From: Thermogemmatispora onikobensis
GTDB taxonomy: Bacteria > Chloroflexota > Ktedonobacteria > Ktedonobacterales > Ktedonobacteraceae
Length of the DNA stretch: 64,000 nt
Direction of reading: 5' to 3'
Assembly (NCBI RefSeq): GCF_001748285.1
Contig: NZ_BDGT01000006.1
Location: 62,001-126,000 of the forward strand
This document shows, piece by piece, positions 52,946 to 61,921 of the stretch. Below the pieces are notes generated by a model. It did no database searches. It saw only the letters and a program-made list of their open reading frames with translations, and was not told the DNA's origin. The stretch's first letter is position 1; every line of letters begins with the position of its first letter. The position numbers and the translations under genes were made by a program.

Positions 52946-54037
52946 CTAGAGAGTTGCCGGATCAATAGGGCAACGTTGTCGCATTGACGCATAAGCGGCC
53001 ATCACCAGCTGCAGTGTACGCACATTATCGCGTATTGACGTTTCGGGGGCGCCAGGCTCGCCCTCCAGGCCGCGCATCACACTAGCCATCGTACCGATGA
53101 AGGCATCCGGGAACCAGGAGCCTGGTAAGCGGGGACTAATCCAGGCGCCTCCATATATATGGGAGCTGCGGTAGCGAAAATGGTCGGGCACTCCTGTTGG
53201 ATAATGTTTCAAGAGACCCAGCTCGGCTACCGCTGTTCCCTCTGTTCCCTCAACGCGCAGCGTTGCATATTGATCCTCCAGTCCCCCGCTATTATGATGG
53301 TTATCCAGCACTGTTGCGCGCAGATGGCCATCGAAGATCAGATGAAGAAGCGTGCGCGTCTCCCCATTGCTCGCATAGCCTGGCAGAGTAGTGCCGTCGG
53401 CGAAGAGCAGGCGCGGCTCCTGTTGGACCAGGCTCCGAATGGTATCCAGATAGTGGATCGAATGATACATTACCTCGACGGTGGGTCCCTCCAGAATCCA
53501 GGGCCAGAGGTGCCAGGGAGTCTCGACATTGATCAAAAACGAGATCTGATAGACCGTACCGAGCAGGCCCAAGCGCATCAGCGAGCGAATGGCCAGAGCC
53601 GCAGGCATCCAGCGAGCTTGCTGATTGACCGCTGCCACGATCCCGGCCTCTTCAACACAGGCTAGAATAGCGCGGGCCGTAGCCAGATCCTCAGCGAGTG
53701 GTTTCTGCAAGAGCAGAGCCTTACCGCTAGCTGCCACCTGGCGAGCGATGGCCAGATTCTCACGTGCCGGTACAGCCACATCGACAATAGCAGCCTCACT
53801 GGCAAGCAGCTCCTCCAGACTCTGGTAAACCCTAGGAATAGCGAAACGCTGAGCGGTCTCCACGGCTCGCTCATGTCTGATATCATAAATGCCAATGACC
53901 TGGAAACCGGCCTTATGATAAGCAGGCAGGTGGGCATCATTCACGATACTGCCTGCGCCAACCACCGCGATCGGATAGTCGCGTCGTCGCGGCAGGGGAG
54001 GCTCTACCGAGAATGGCCAGCGCTCCTCTTGAGCCAT
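52946..54037 (-). CDS. Gfo/Idh/MocA-family oxidoreductase
   Basis: 363 residues. Rossmann 'YPIAVVGAGSIVNDAHLPAYHKAG' at the N-terminus, 'AIVDVAVPARENLAIARQVAASGKALLLQKPLAE' (parts; contains the conserved K-P of the family) and a C-terminal alpha/beta domain with 'YHSIHYLDTIRS'. NAD(P)-dependent oxidation of a sugar or inositol-like polyol is expected. The ATG at 54037 with AAAGGAG is preferred to a GTG at 54091 that lacks a ribosome binding site and overlaps lacI. Directly downstream of the regulator gene. Confidence 0.87.
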   Translation of the reverse strand: MAQEERWPFSVEPPLPRRRDYPIAVVGAGSIVNDAHLPAYHKAGFQVIGIYDIRHERAVETAQRFAIPRVYQSLEELLASEAAIVDVAVPARENLAIARQVAASGKALLLQKPLAEDLATARAILACVEEAGIVAAVNQQARWMPAALAIRSLMRLGLLGTVYQISFLINVETPWHLWPWILEGPTVEVMYHSIHYLDTIRSLVQQEPRLLFADGTTLPGYASNGETRTLLHLIFDGHLRATVLDNHHNSGGLEDQYATLRVEGTEGTAVAELGLLKHYPTGVPDHFRYRSSHIYGGAWISPRLPGSWFPDAFIGTMASVMRGLEGEPGAPETSIRDNVRTLQLVMAAYASMRQRCPIDPATL

Positions 54038-54081
54038 GCGCAGCGTCTCCTTTCTTGTCTTGCCAGTTGAGTTGACCTCGA

Positions 54082-55179
54082 TCAAAGACACTCATCGGTG
54101 CGGATCGACGAACCGTGAGCCGGTGGCTGCGTAGATTGACGAACGATCAGCTGGGTAGCGTAGCGTGAGACCACCGGCGCAGCCTCAATCTGTTCCACCG
54201 CGGTGGGATCGTGCAGGGCACGAATGCGCGCCAACAGCGTATGAGCTGCCACTACGGCCATCTGCCTGATCGGCAGCGCCACAGTAGTGAGCGAAGGGCG
54301 GAGCAGAGTGAACCAGTCGGCGTTACCGAAGCCAACAAGCGAGATCTCTTCGGGGACGCGCATCCCGCGCTCTGCCAGCGCCTGCAAAGTACCAATGACC
54401 AGCTCGTTGCTGGTCGCGATAATAGCCGTAGGGCGGTGAGGCCGGTCAAGGAGTGCCAGCGTCACACTGTAGGCGACCTCGCGCCGGTAGGGGCCAGAAC
54501 AGATCAGGGCCTCATTGACTGGCACCTGCGCGCGCTCAAAGGCTAGTCGATAACCTTCAAGACGCTGACGCGCCGTCTCCACGCTCAAAGGGCCGAGCAC
54601 AATAGCAATCTCGCGATGACCAAGCTCCAGTAGATGTGCAGTTCCCTGAAAACCGGCCTGCACATCATCCAGCAGGACAGCGTCGAACTGGTGGGAAGAG
54701 CTGCGGCGCACCAACTCTACTACTGGAATAGGGGAGGCTCGTAGCGGGGCCATTTTCACAGCAGGGTCTTGCGGAGCTGGAACGCGGATAATCCCAGCAA
54801 CGCGCTCCTCTCGCAAGACGCGCATCTGCATGGCTTCGGTGCGAGGATCATCGTTAGTGACACAGAGCATCACCCGATAATCCTCCTCAGCTAGAGTTTC
54901 CTGGACCAGCGTCGCCGCTGTAGCATAGTAGTCATTCATAATATCGGGAATGATCAGCCCGATCAGCCGCCGCTGGTTGGTCTTCAAGCTGCGGGCGATG
55001 CTGTTAGGGGCATAGCCCAACTCGGCAGCCAGGCGGCGAATCTCCTCGGCGCGCTGACGCGCTTGTGGCCGCTTCAAGTCCTGTCCGCTAAGGGCGCGCG
55101 AAACGGTTGAAGGGGAGATTCCCAACCGTCGTGAGATCTCCTTCAACGTAGTGTTCTGGTCAGCAGGTGAGGTACTCAT
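54082..55179 (-). CDS. LacI-family transcriptional regulator
   Basis: 365 residues: N-terminal LacI HTH 'TTLKEISRRLGISPSTVSRALSG' with hinge helix 'PNSIARSLKTNQRRLIGLIIPD', then the periplasmic-binding-like effector domain. The inserted 'QDLKRPQARQRAEEI' stretch is normal. ATG 55179 is preferred over a long upstream frame that would add 39 non-homologous residues. It probably represses both its own arm and the divergent ABC operon through the operators at 55214-55227 and 55371-55384. Confidence 0.9.
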   Translation of the reverse strand: MSTSPADQNTTLKEISRRLGISPSTVSRALSGQDLKRPQARQRAEEIRRLAAELGYAPNSIARSLKTNQRRLIGLIIPDIMNDYYATAATLVQETLAEEDYRVMLCVTNDDPRTEAMQMRVLREERVAGIIRVPAPQDPAVKMAPLRASPIPVVELVRRSSSHQFDAVLLDDVQAGFQGTAHLLELGHREIAIVLGPLSVETARQRLEGYRLAFERAQVPVNEALICSGPYRREVAYSVTLALLDRPHRPTAIIATSNELVIGTLQALAERGMRVPEEISLVGFGNADWFTLLRPSLTTVALPIRQMAVVAAHTLLARIRALHDPTAVEQIEAAPVVSRYATQLIVRQSTQPPAHGSSIRTDECL

Positions 55180-55213
55180 CTCCCACAGCTTTATACATAC
55201 TCTCCAAAGAAAG

Positions 55214-55227
55214 TGGTAACGTTTGCA
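55214..55227. promoter_or_regulatory. LacI-family operator, upstream of lacI
   Basis: TGGTAACGTTTGCA matches the family consensus TGNAANCGNTTNCA at all but one fixed position. It lies 35 bases before the regulator start, so it suits autoregulation. Confidence 0.6.
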
Positions 55228-55327
55228 AGTATAGTCGGAGCAACCAGCCTTGTCAATAGGCAGCAGGAAAGGTGGCCGCTCAACTGCGCAGAGCATAAAC
55301 GACTATCCTCTTGAGCTGATAGAGGGG

Positions 55328-55384
55328 TTGACTTCTGCCGCCGGGTTGATTATAGTTGATTCCTAGAAAATGCAATCGTTTTCA
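55328..55384 (+). promoter_or_regulatory. Promoter and LacI-family operator of the locus B ABC operon
   Basis: TTGACT (55328-55333), 17 bases, TATAGT (55351-55356) form a good promoter. TGCAATCGTTTTCA (55371-55384) fits TGNAANCGNTTNCA at every fixed position and covers about +8 to +21, where a bound repressor would block elongation or open complex formation. Confidence 0.7.
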
Positions 55385-55578
55385 AAAAGGCTGCCGGCAG
55401 AGCCATCGATGCTGATGGCAGGTGAAGGCGATTGCTGCGCCCACAATGGCGCATGTTGCAGCATATGGCTTGCAGTGGAGGGAGCCAGGGCGCGCGTGCT
55501 GCTCGGGCTGCTGCGGTGTGTTGCAACAGCTAGCGAAAAGCGTTGTTAGCTTTCTATTTCGCGGAGGGCACCAGCGTG

Positions 55579-56547
55579 ATGAAGAACAAGCGACTATCGA
55601 CGGCGATCCTCCTCGTGCTGGTTCTGCTTCTAACGGCCTGTGGCAATAGTCAAGGCCAGGGTGGAGGTGGCACCAAGCTTGTCATCGGCGAATCGAATCT
55701 TGGGCTGAGCTATCCTTTCCCGGCAGCGATTGCGCGTGGCATTAAAAAGCGGGCGGCTCAGCTGGGTGTGCAAGTGATCGAGCTGGACGCGCAAGGAAGC
55801 GCTGACAAACAGAGCAACGATGTACAGGATCTGATAGCGCGCAACCCCAACGGTATCCTGCTCTTGCCGCTTGACGCGGGGCTGGCCCAACAGCTGGTGG
55901 ATCGTATTTACGCGGCCCATATTCCGGTCATTGCTGTGGCCTCGGCGGTCGGGAAAGATCGACCGCTCAAAGATGTTTATCCAAAGCTTACGGCCCTCAT
56001 TACGCAGGATGAGATCAAGGCTGGGGCCCAGGCTGCCCAGATTGCCCTCAAAGCTTTTCCCCAGGGAGCCAAGGTTGCGATCATCGAAGGGCAGGCTGGC
56101 TTTGCAGAGGTCCAGGAGCGCGAGCAAGATTTCAAAAGTATCCTGAGCCAGCAGGGCAAATTTACGTTTATAGCCAGCCAGCCTGGTGACTGGCTTCCTG
56201 ATAAAGGGCAAGCTGCTTGTGCAAACATCCTCCAGGCTCATCCTGATATCGACCTGTTCTATGCTGAATCGGACGACATGGCGGTCGGTTGTGCTAAAGC
56301 AGTAACGGCTGCCCACTCGCACGCGCAGGTGATCGGTATTGGGGGATCACATCTCGGCATCCAGGCTGTCAAAGAGGGGCAGATGCTGGGTACGGTCTGC
56401 TACAAGCCGGAGACGATGGGTGAGCTGGCCTTGCAAGCGATTTACGATCAGCTGGCGGGGAAGCAGCATTATAGCCACACGTTTCTGACCTATGACATTC
56501 CCCCGATTACCAAGGACAACGTTGATCAGTGTGTTCCCCAGTGGTGA
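55579..56547 (+). CDS. Sugar ABC transporter substrate-binding lipoprotein (locus B)
   Basis: 322 residues, RbsB-like: signal peptide with lipobox LLTAC, a Gly-rich linker, then 'VIGESNLGLSYPFPAAIARGI', 'NGILLLPLDAGLAQQLVDRI' and 'DLFYAESDDMAVGCAKAV'. A further Cys-containing tail (DNVDQCVPQW) is present. The ATG at 55579 with GGAGGG upstream gives a proper signal peptide; an upstream ATG in frame (55543) would not. Followed seven bases later by the ATPase gene. Confidence 0.88.
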   Translation: MKNKRLSTAILLVLVLLLTACGNSQGQGGGGTKLVIGESNLGLSYPFPAAIARGIKKRAAQLGVQVIELDAQGSADKQSNDVQDLIARNPNGILLLPLDAGLAQQLVDRIYAAHIPVIAVASAVGKDRPLKDVYPKLTALITQDEIKAGAQAAQIALKAFPQGAKVAIIEGQAGFAEVQEREQDFKSILSQQGKFTFIASQPGDWLPDKGQAACANILQAHPDIDLFYAESDDMAVGCAKAVTAAHSHAQVIGIGGSHLGIQAVKEGQMLGTVCYKPETMGELALQAIYDQLAGKQHYSHTFLTYDIPPITKDNVDQCVPQW

Positions 56548-56553
56548 GCGGCT

Positions 56554-58110
56554 ATGTCCACGAAGGAGCATGGGGCTGGGGCGCCGCTCGTTGAGCTACG
56601 CCAGGTGACCAAAGTCTACCCGAATGGGACGGTGGCGATGCGCGGGGTTAACCTGCGCATCCACCCCCATTCAATTCATGGCCTGGTAGGGGCCAATGGG
56701 GCTGGCAAGTCGACGCTCATTAAGATCCTGGCGGGTGCTCTGGAAGCCTCCTCGGGTGAGATTCTCTGGAAAGGGCAGCGGGTACGCTGGCGTACCCCTG
56801 CCGATGCGCGTACAGCCGGAGTGGCGGCGATCTACCAGCATATTCCGCTGGTGCCGACGCTCTCAGTGCTTGATAACCTCCTCCTCGGGCGCCGTGGCTG
56901 GTGGCGCACCGAGCGGCGCCATCTGGCTGAAATTGAGCGGCTGCTGTCGCGTGTTGGCTATGCTATCGATCCTCTCGTACCAGTGAGCGAACTCTCGATC
57001 GGTCAGCGTCAGATGGTGGCCATTCTCCAGGCTTTGATGCGTGGGGCTGAGCTGGTCATTATGGATGAGCCGACCGCCTCGCTAGCCCAAAGCGAACGTG
57101 AGCTGGTCTTTCGCTTAGTGCGCCAGCTCTGTCGTGAGGGGCAGACTACCTTCTTGTATGTTTCTCACTTTTTGGAGGAAGTACTGCACCTGACCGATCG
57201 TGTGACGGTCTTACGCGATGGCCAGGTAGTAGCCGAGATGGAGACGGCCACCTTGAGCGAGGAGCAGCTGATCGAAGCTATGGTGGGCAAGAAACTGCTC
57301 AGTCGGAGGAGTGGGCTGCCATCTGGAGGGCAAGAGGCTCCGGTCCTGCTGGAAGTGGCTCATTTGCATTCGCCCAACAAGGTGAAAGATGTCTCCTTTA
57401 CTGTGCGCAGTGGGGAGATTGTAGGTCTGGCTGGCTTCCTGAGTTCGGGGCGTTCTGAAATTCTACACGCCATTTTTGGGGCTGATGCTGAGGCGCGTGG
57501 CCTGGTGCGTGTGGCAGGGCGTCCGGTTCCGCGCTCGCCGGTGGGGGCCGTGCGAGCCGGCCTGGCCCTGGTTCCTGAAGATCGGACCCGTCAGGGTCTC
57601 ATCCGGGACTGGCCGATCTGGCGCAATATCAGTCTGCCCGATCTGGCTCATCTTGCTACTGCCGGCCTGATCCCGCGCTGGGAGCAAGAGCAGGAGCGTG
57701 CTGTCCGGGCTATGTCCGCCCTGCGTATTGTTGCTCCTTCCACTGCTGTTCCAGTTGACTCCCTGAGTGGGGGAAACGCTCAGAAGGTCGTCTTTGCCAA
57801 GTGGATGTATGGTCCGGTCAAAGTTTTTCTGCTGGATGAGCCGACTGTCGGTGTGGATGTGGGCGCCAAAGCTGAGATTCTGGAGCTGATTCGTCGCTTC
57901 GCCCGTGAGGGCAAGGCCGTTGTGTTGGTTTCTTCAGAGTTTGAAGAACTCTTAGCGGTTGCTCAGCGCATTCTGGTGGTGCACCAAGGCCGCATCGTTG
58001 CGGAGCGCCTGGCTGCTGAGACTTCGGAAGATGAGCTGGTCCGGCTGGCCAGCGGTTTAGCCAGAGAGCGGCAAAGCAGCGGGGCGACTCCACTAGAAGA
58101 CGAAGGGTGA
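56554..58110 (+). CDS. Sugar ABC transporter ATPase, double domain (RbsA-like)
   Basis: 518 residues with two ABC cassettes. First: Walker A GANGAGKST, 'LSIGQRQMVAILQALM', Walker B 'LVIMDEPTAS'. Second: degenerate Walker A region (LAGFLSSGRSEILH), signature 'LSGGNAQKVVFAKWM' and Walker B 'FLLDEPTVGVDVG'. This is the usual RbsA/XylG layout where the second site has lost canonical hydrolysis residues. Partner of the binding protein and permease on either side; contrast with the single-domain ATPase of locus A. Confidence 0.92.
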   Translation: MSTKEHGAGAPLVELRQVTKVYPNGTVAMRGVNLRIHPHSIHGLVGANGAGKSTLIKILAGALEASSGEILWKGQRVRWRTPADARTAGVAAIYQHIPLVPTLSVLDNLLLGRRGWWRTERRHLAEIERLLSRVGYAIDPLVPVSELSIGQRQMVAILQALMRGAELVIMDEPTASLAQSERELVFRLVRQLCREGQTTFLYVSHFLEEVLHLTDRVTVLRDGQVVAEMETATLSEEQLIEAMVGKKLLSRRSGLPSGGQEAPVLLEVAHLHSPNKVKDVSFTVRSGEIVGLAGFLSSGRSEILHAIFGADAEARGLVRVAGRPVPRSPVGAVRAGLALVPEDRTRQGLIRDWPIWRNISLPDLAHLATAGLIPRWEQEQERAVRAMSALRIVAPSTAVPVDSLSGGNAQKVVFAKWMYGPVKVFLLDEPTVGVDVGAKAEILELIRRFAREGKAVVLVSSEFEELLAVAQRILVVHQGRIVAERLAAETSEDELVRLASGLARERQSSGATPLEDEG

Positions 58111-58115
58111 CAAGG

Positions 58116-59363
58116 ATGAGCACAGATCGTAGATATCGCTTTCTCTTCGAGAGAGAGCGCTTCTCTCTGCGGAATGCCGGGGTAGTCTATGCCTTTCTCA
58201 CCCTGGCGGCACTCTTGACTGTCGCTACAGCCATCAGCAGCCAGTCCAACTATTTGGACCCGCGCAATATAGCGAACATCTTCGATCAGTCCTCCCTGGT
58301 AGGTCTGCTGGCAATCTCTATGACGGTGGTCCTGATCAGTGGCAATTTTGATCTCTCTGTCGGCTCGGTGGCAGCCCTTGGGGGAGCGATTGCCCTCAGC
58401 CTGGTTGACCGGTACGGGGTACCAGTGGCGGTGATAGCTGCCTTACTCAGCGGCGTGGTGATCGGATTGATCAATGGGCTGCTGGTGCAGGTGGTTGGCA
58501 TCAATGCTTTTATCGTCACTCTAGGCACGTTGACGGCTATTCGTGGGTTGGTCTTGATCCTGACCAATGCCCGTACCATCAGTGCGCAAAGCGATGCTTT
58601 TAGCGTCTTAGAGAACGATTCCTGGACCATTCCCCATGTGCTGTTGGTGGCTGGTATCGTGTTGGTGGTGGTGGCTGCTCTGATGATTGTGCTGGCCTCG
58701 CGACGGGCTCATCAACTCTCTTTGGCGCCGGAGAGCTGTCTACTGGCGGTGGCGGGGCTGGCGGCGCTGGCGGCCAGCTTCTTCGCTGATTGGGATTGGA
58801 GCCTCTCGCATCCGACCTGGTTCCTCTTCGGCTATATGTTTCTCGTCTGGTTGCTGCTCCGCTATACGGTGCTGGGACGCCACCTCTACGCTGTCGGGGG
58901 GAACGCTGAAGCAGCCCGCCTCTCTGGCGTCAATGTCAGCCTCTACAAGATTGGCACCTTTGTGCTGAGCGGCTTCACGGCGGCTTTTGTGGGCATTCTC
59001 TATGCCGGCAAGCTGGGAGCTATCAACCCCAACGCGCTGAGTGGCACGGAGCTGACGGTCCTTGCCGGCGCGATCTTGGGCGGCACCTCTCTCTTTGGGG
59101 GATCTGGAAGTGTGGTCAAGTCAGTGATCGGCACCTTGATCCTCTTTATGCTGGCCAACGGCTTCAATATTCTGAATCTGGGAGCCAACTACCAGGGATT
59201 AATCGAAGGAATCGTGCTCATCGTGGCTGCTGGCGTCTATACCGTGGCGGATCGCTCTCGACGAGGAGGACGTGTGCATCTGCGTCAGGCTGGTCTTGCC
59301 CCCGCTCTCAGAGAGCCTCATCGCAACAATGCGCTGGTCAGCAGCAAGTGGTCAAGGGAGTGA
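58116..59363 (+). CDS. Sugar ABC transporter permease (XylH/RbsC-like, locus B)
   Basis: About 415 residues, ten or more helices, with 'LAISMTVVLISGNFDLSVGSVAALGG', 'GLINGLLVQVVGINAFIVTLGTLTAIRG' (parts) and 'LGGTSLFGGSGSVVKSVIGTL'. Longer than RbsC because of an extra central segment (about residues 190-245), as in XylH. The ATG at 58116 has AAGGG eight bases upstream; a GTG at 58107 overlapping the ATPase stop is possible. The ~40-residue polar C-terminal tail is unusual. Confidence 0.88.
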   Translation: MSTDRRYRFLFERERFSLRNAGVVYAFLTLAALLTVATAISSQSNYLDPRNIANIFDQSSLVGLLAISMTVVLISGNFDLSVGSVAALGGAIALSLVDRYGVPVAVIAALLSGVVIGLINGLLVQVVGINAFIVTLGTLTAIRGLVLILTNARTISAQSDAFSVLENDSWTIPHVLLVAGIVLVVVAALMIVLASRRAHQLSLAPESCLLAVAGLAALAASFFADWDWSLSHPTWFLFGYMFLVWLLLRYTVLGRHLYAVGGNAEAARLSGVNVSLYKIGTFVLSGFTAAFVGILYAGKLGAINPNALSGTELTVLAGAILGGTSLFGGSGSVVKSVIGTLILFMLANGFNILNLGANYQGLIEGIVLIVAAGVYTVADRSRRGGRVHLRQAGLAPALREPHRNNALVSSKWSRE

Positions 59364-59507
59364 GGAAAGAGGAGGAAACGGTCTGCCTGATCTTGGCCTG
59401 TTTGCTGCCGCGTTGCTACGCGCGACGGTGGAAGGCGCGGTATTACTACTGGGCGGAGCATGAGGTTCCGCCAACATTGTCAGTCAGTGGAAAGAAAAGG
59501 AATAGCG

Positions 59508-60878
59508 ATGGGAGCACACCTAATCGATTCAACGCTTTTTGGTGATCAGTTTGGTACGGAAGAGATGCGCCGTCTCTTTGACGATCGAGCGATGGTGCGC
59601 GCCTGGATGGAGGTTGAAGCGGCGCTTGCCTGGGCCGAAGCCGAAGTGGGACTGATTCCTCGCGAGGCGGCCCAGGTGATCGCCGAGCGCGTCGAGCGTG
59701 AGCAGTGGGATTTCGAAGCGCTAGCCCGCGGGATCGCCGAGACCTTTCACCCACTGGTGCCGGCCATTCGGGTCCTCTCCGAGGCCTGTGGAGAGGCTGG
59801 GGCCTATGTCCACTGGGGAGCAACGACTCAGGATATTATGGATACAGGCCTGATTTTGCAGCTGCGCGAGGCTCTGGCCTTGCTGGAAGAGCGCATGCTA
59901 GCGGTGCGTGATGCCTGGCGCGAGCTGGCGATCCGCTATCGAGATACCCTGATGCCCGGTCGTACTCATGGGCAGCATGGTCCCCCTATTACCTTTGGCT
60001 TCAAGGCCGCCATCTGGGTGGCCGAGATGAATCGGCATCTAGAACGGCTCCGCGCCTGCAAGCCGCGCCTGCTGGTCGGTCAGCTTGCGGGTGCGACTGG
60101 CTCGCTTGCCTCGCTGGGCGATCATGGCCTGGAGGTACAGCGTCTGGTGATGCAGCGGCTCGGGTTGAACGTCCCGCCTATCTGCTGGCATACGGCTCGC
60201 GATAATCTGGCTGAATTTGTTGGCCTGCTGGGCCTGGTCTGTGCCACTTTGGGCAAGGTGGCGATGGAGATCATTCATCTGCAGGCGACTGAGGTTGCAG
60301 AGGTGGAGGAGCCTTTTATCTGGGGCAAGGTAGGCAGTAGCACGATGCCCCATAAGCGAAATCCGATGATCTGCGAGCTGATTGCTGCACTAGGGCGCAT
60401 TGTACGTCAAGATGCTGCTCTGGCTCTTGATACTATGGTACAGGAGCATGAGCGTGATATGGCGGCCTGGCAGGCCGAATGGGAATACATTCCTCGCTGC
60501 TGCATCCTGACCGATAGTGCTCTTGTATATGCGCTACATGTGGCGCGAGATCTCTCTGTCAATGCCGAGCGTATGCGAGCCAACATCGAGCTGACAGGTG
60601 GCCTGGCGCTCTCGGAGGCTGTCATGCTACAGCTAGGACGCTTTATTGGGCGTCAGAAGGCTCACGACGTAGTCTATCGCATTGCTATGGCGGTGGCTTC
60701 TGAGGGGAAGGTCTCTTTCAGTGAAGCCCTACAGAACGACCGTGAGGTCCAGGCCTATTTGTCGCCCGAGCAGATTCGCTCGTTATTGGAGCCGGAGCAC
60801 TATCTGGGATCAGCTCGGGCGAGTGTTGATCGGGTGGTTGCTCTGACCCTGCCCCTGTCTGAGCAGCAAGAACATTGA
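59508..60878 (+). CDS. Fumarase/aspartase-superfamily lyase (PurB/CMLE-like)
   Basis: 456 residues with the superfamily signature 'GSSTMPHKRNP' (about residue 282), 'HWGATTQDIMDTG' and 'GRTHGQHGPPITFGFKAA'. The sequence sits between adenylosuccinate lyase and 3-carboxy-cis,cis-muconate cycloisomerase in appearance. Inside a sugar operon, a biosynthetic purB role is unlikely; elimination or cycloisomerisation of a carboxylated catabolite is more plausible. The ATG at 59508 has AAAAGGAATAGCG upstream; an in-frame GTG/ATG at 59460 is weaker. 144 bases after the permease. Confidence 0.82.
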   Translation: MGAHLIDSTLFGDQFGTEEMRRLFDDRAMVRAWMEVEAALAWAEAEVGLIPREAAQVIAERVEREQWDFEALARGIAETFHPLVPAIRVLSEACGEAGAYVHWGATTQDIMDTGLILQLREALALLEERMLAVRDAWRELAIRYRDTLMPGRTHGQHGPPITFGFKAAIWVAEMNRHLERLRACKPRLLVGQLAGATGSLASLGDHGLEVQRLVMQRLGLNVPPICWHTARDNLAEFVGLLGLVCATLGKVAMEIIHLQATEVAEVEEPFIWGKVGSSTMPHKRNPMICELIAALGRIVRQDAALALDTMVQEHERDMAAWQAEWEYIPRCCILTDSALVYALHVARDLSVNAERMRANIELTGGLALSEAVMLQLGRFIGRQKAHDVVYRIAMAVASEGKVSFSEALQNDREVQAYLSPEQIRSLLEPEHYLGSARASVDRVVALTLPLSEQQEH

Positions 60879-60946
60879 CCGGGGAGGGAGGGCGAAGGCC
60901 GCTGCTACAGTTCCTTGTTTGAGAGCGGAGAGGAGCAAGCCTAGCC

Positions 60947-61921
60947 ATGCAATGGAGCGTCGAGAAGTTACTGAAGCTCTATCGTCTGATGTTCTTGATT
61001 CGTACTTTTGAGGAGCGTTGTTTGTGCTTAAGCTACCAGGGACAGATTGCCGGCTCGATTCATCTCTGTGTAGGGCAGGAAGCGGTCGCTGTTGGGGCTG
61101 CTGAAGCGCTGCAGGAGGAGGATCTCACCGTGACCACCTATCGTGGTCATGGTCATGTACTGGCGCGTGGTGTTGATCCCTATCGAGCCTTTGCTGAGAT
61201 GCTTGGGCGGCGCAGCGGCTTATGTGGGGGCAAAGGTGGGTCAATGCATCTTACCGCTGTTGCTCAAGGAGTATTGCCTCCTAATTCGATCGTTGCGGCA
61301 GGTCTACCGATTGCGACTGGTGTGGCCCTGGCGCAGCGCTACCTGCGCCGCACGAGCGTGGTTCTCTGTACCTTTGGTGAGGGGGCGCTGAATCAAGGTG
61401 CAGCTCATGAGGCTCTCAATCTAGCGGCCATCTGGGATTTGCCGGTGATCTTTCTCTGTGAGAATAACGGCTATGCTGAGATGACGCCGGCCTACAGCAT
61501 GATCAAGGGGGAGAGCTTTGCGGCTCGCGTGCGCGCCTATGGCATCGCGACGTATGAAGTCGATGGCATGGATGTTTGTGCCGTTGCTGAGGGGACTATG
61601 CAAGCCGTCGAGCAGGCTCGTGCCGGTCAGGGACCGATCTTTATCGAGGCCCGTACCTATCGCTTTCTGGGCCACTATCAGGCTGATCCGGGCACAGCTT
61701 ACCGCTCGGCGGAAGAGGTTCAGCGCTGGCGCGCGCGCGATCCGCTCAAGCTGCTACGCGCTCGGCTCTGCGAGCAGCAGGTCGATACGGAGCGCATGCT
61801 GACCGCGTTGGAAGAGGAAGTGAAGGCCTATTTGGAGGAATGTGAACGGCGGGCGCTGGCAGATCCGTGGCCGGAAGCTGAGGTTCTGACGGAGGGAGTG
61901 TATGCATCCATCCAGGCTTAA
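60947..61921 (+). CDS. Thiamine-diphosphate 2-oxoacid dehydrogenase E1 alpha
   Basis: 324 residues typical of PDH/acetoin-dehydrogenase E1 alpha: 'YRLMFLIRTFEERC', 'YRGHGHVLARGVDP', 'GGKGGSMHL' and the ThDP motif 'GEGALNQGAAHEALNLAA' to 'FLCENNGYA' (G-E-G in place of G-D-G). Forms an alpha2beta2 enzyme with the next gene. No E2 or E3 gene accompanies it in the window, so it may use the housekeeping E2/E3, or perform a non-oxidative ThDP reaction. Confidence 0.9.
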   Translation: MQWSVEKLLKLYRLMFLIRTFEERCLCLSYQGQIAGSIHLCVGQEAVAVGAAEALQEEDLTVTTYRGHGHVLARGVDPYRAFAEMLGRRSGLCGGKGGSMHLTAVAQGVLPPNSIVAAGLPIATGVALAQRYLRRTSVVLCTFGEGALNQGAAHEALNLAAIWDLPVIFLCENNGYAEMTPAYSMIKGESFAARVRAYGIATYEVDGMDVCAVAEGTMQAVEQARAGQGPIFIEARTYRFLGHYQADPGTAYRSAEEVQRWRARDPLKLLRARLCEQQVDTERMLTALEEEVKAYLEECERRALADPWPEAEVLTEGVYASIQA

